64,000 nucleotides of DNA, taken from Polyangiaceae bacterium (GTDB taxonomy: Bacteria; Myxococcota_A; Polyangia; Polyangiales; Polyangiaceae). Position 1 is the stretch's first letter, and the number at the start of each line of letters is the position of its first letter. Positions 63,591-64,000 of the stretch are shown here, one piece after another. A program made the position numbers and the translations under genes. A model generated the notes under the pieces. The model had not been told where the DNA came from. It ran no database searches and was given only the letters and a program-made list of their open reading frames with translations. The stretch covers positions 682,001 through 746,000 of the forward strand of contig JACKEA010000002.1 of NCBI GenBank assembly GCA_020633235.1. Reading direction: 5' to 3'.

Positions 63591-64000
63591 CTAACCTTGA
63601 GCGAAGCGGGCCACGAAGCGCGCGAGCAGAGCGCGGCTCCGGGGCGCGTCGGACGCCGCCGCCTCCAGCGCTTCCGGAGCAAATCCCTCCCGTTGCAGCA
63701 CGTCCGCCCGCTGGCGGACGTAGGCCCGAAGGGTGGTGGCGTCGAACTCGGGGTGGAACTGCACGCCCCAGACCCGGGGGCCGAACCGGATGGCCGCGTT
63801 GGGATCCAGATCGCTCTCACCGATCCGGCGAGCCCCGGGAGGCAGCTCCACGACGGAATCCACGTGAGTCATGTTGGCGTCGAAGGTCGAATCCGACAGC
63901 AGCTCGTCGTCCGCGACCCGCCGGATGGTGACGGTGCCGATCTCCCGGCCGCGCGGGTTGGCCGTCACGCGCCCACCCAGGGCCTGGGCCAACATCTGAT
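63591..64000 (-). CDS. Class I glutamine amidotransferase, N-terminus beyond the window
   Basis: The C-terminal part of a glutaminase-type amidotransferase. The edge of the window reads 'QMLAQALGGRV', just after the nucleophile elbow of the family, and 'VWGVQFHPEFD' contains the catalytic His and Glu. The nucleophilic Cys would lie outside. The reading frame stays open at the edge, so no start is assigned. The tail is alanine- and arginine-rich. It resembles stand-alone GMP-synthase-like amidotransferases; the substrate is unknown. It ends 27 bp before the divergent-side kinase gene. Confidence 0.8.
   Translation of the reverse strand, partial: QMLAQALGGRVTANPRGREIGTVTIRRVADDELLSDSTFDANMTHVDSVVELPPGARRIGESDLDPNAAIRFGPRVWGVQFHPEFDATTLRAYVRQRADVLQREGFAPEALEAAASDAPRSRALLARFVARFAQG

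Overview
The window is a GC-rich chromosomal segment that looks myxobacterial (phylum Myxococcota, probably Polyangia/Polyangiales). The signs are a MYXO-CTERM-type tail on a secreted protein, many lipoproteins with Gly/Ser/Ala-rich linkers, a Ser/Thr kinase with the 'HRDVSxQNVLV' catalytic loop typical of these bacteria, hybrid histidine kinases, and a near-complete mevalonate pathway. The genus is an inference. Genes are packed tightly, with many ATGA/GTGA start-stop overlaps and five convergent pairs that overlap tail to tail. No tRNA, rRNA, CRISPR array, transposase or prophage was seen.

Layout. 1-8 kb: glnE (cut by the window edge), a metallophosphoesterase, a PAS histidine kinase with a C-terminal receiver, a lipoprotein, and a MYXO-CTERM transglycosylase-like protein. 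8-12 kb: a membrane pyrophosphatase (hppA) whose Shine-Dalgarno sits in a GAAA-capped hairpin, then a persulfide dioxygenase gene with a textbook sigma-54 promoter and two upstream repeats. 12-16.5 kb: a minus-strand run GAF protein - CheY-like regulator - trpF - lipoprotein - trpB - trpA. 16.7-30.6 kb: two related modules in opposite orientation, each pairing a polytopic membrane protein containing a spermidine-synthase-like fold with a GT-C-like membrane protein. They flank two paralogous Gly-rich beta-helix lipoproteins and a UbiA prenyltransferase. 30.6-31.5 kb: a GNAT protein and a thioredoxin-like lipoprotein. 31.5-37.8 kb: the mevalonate cluster, with type II IPP isomerase divergent from prenyl diphosphate synthase, mevalonate kinase, diphosphomevalonate decarboxylase, phosphomevalonate kinase and class II HMG-CoA reductase. 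37.8-46.1 kb: surface lipoproteins, a TPR protein with a Ser/Thr kinase, a TetR regulator and hisC. 46.2-55 kb: a partial complex I operon nuoEF-JKLMN in which NuoL carries a PKD-like C-terminal extension. 55-64 kb: a frameshifted zinc-ribbon/DUF4234 gene, a DUF2752 gene, a decayed gene, ychF, a TerB-like protein, a paired acyl-CoA dehydrogenase, a universal stress protein, a second hybrid kinase and a partial glutamine amidotransferase.

Two patterns run across the window. First, many genes lack a Shine-Dalgarno and instead have a TAnnnT box 6-11 nt before the start codon, as expected for leaderless or near-leaderless transcripts. Second, a short palindromic repeat with core GTTGGTCCGCCGCGGAA recurs at seven places. 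Two copies are inverted pairs, two directly follow terminator T-tracts, and two lie inside coding genes in the same translated frame (VGPPRQQ / VGPARKQ).

The strongest candidates for something undescribed are the duplicated SpeE-like/GT-C membrane module with its beta-helix lipoproteins, the NuoL-PKD fusion, the hppA leader hairpin and the interspersed repeat family. All functional statements come from reading the sequence; no database search was run.
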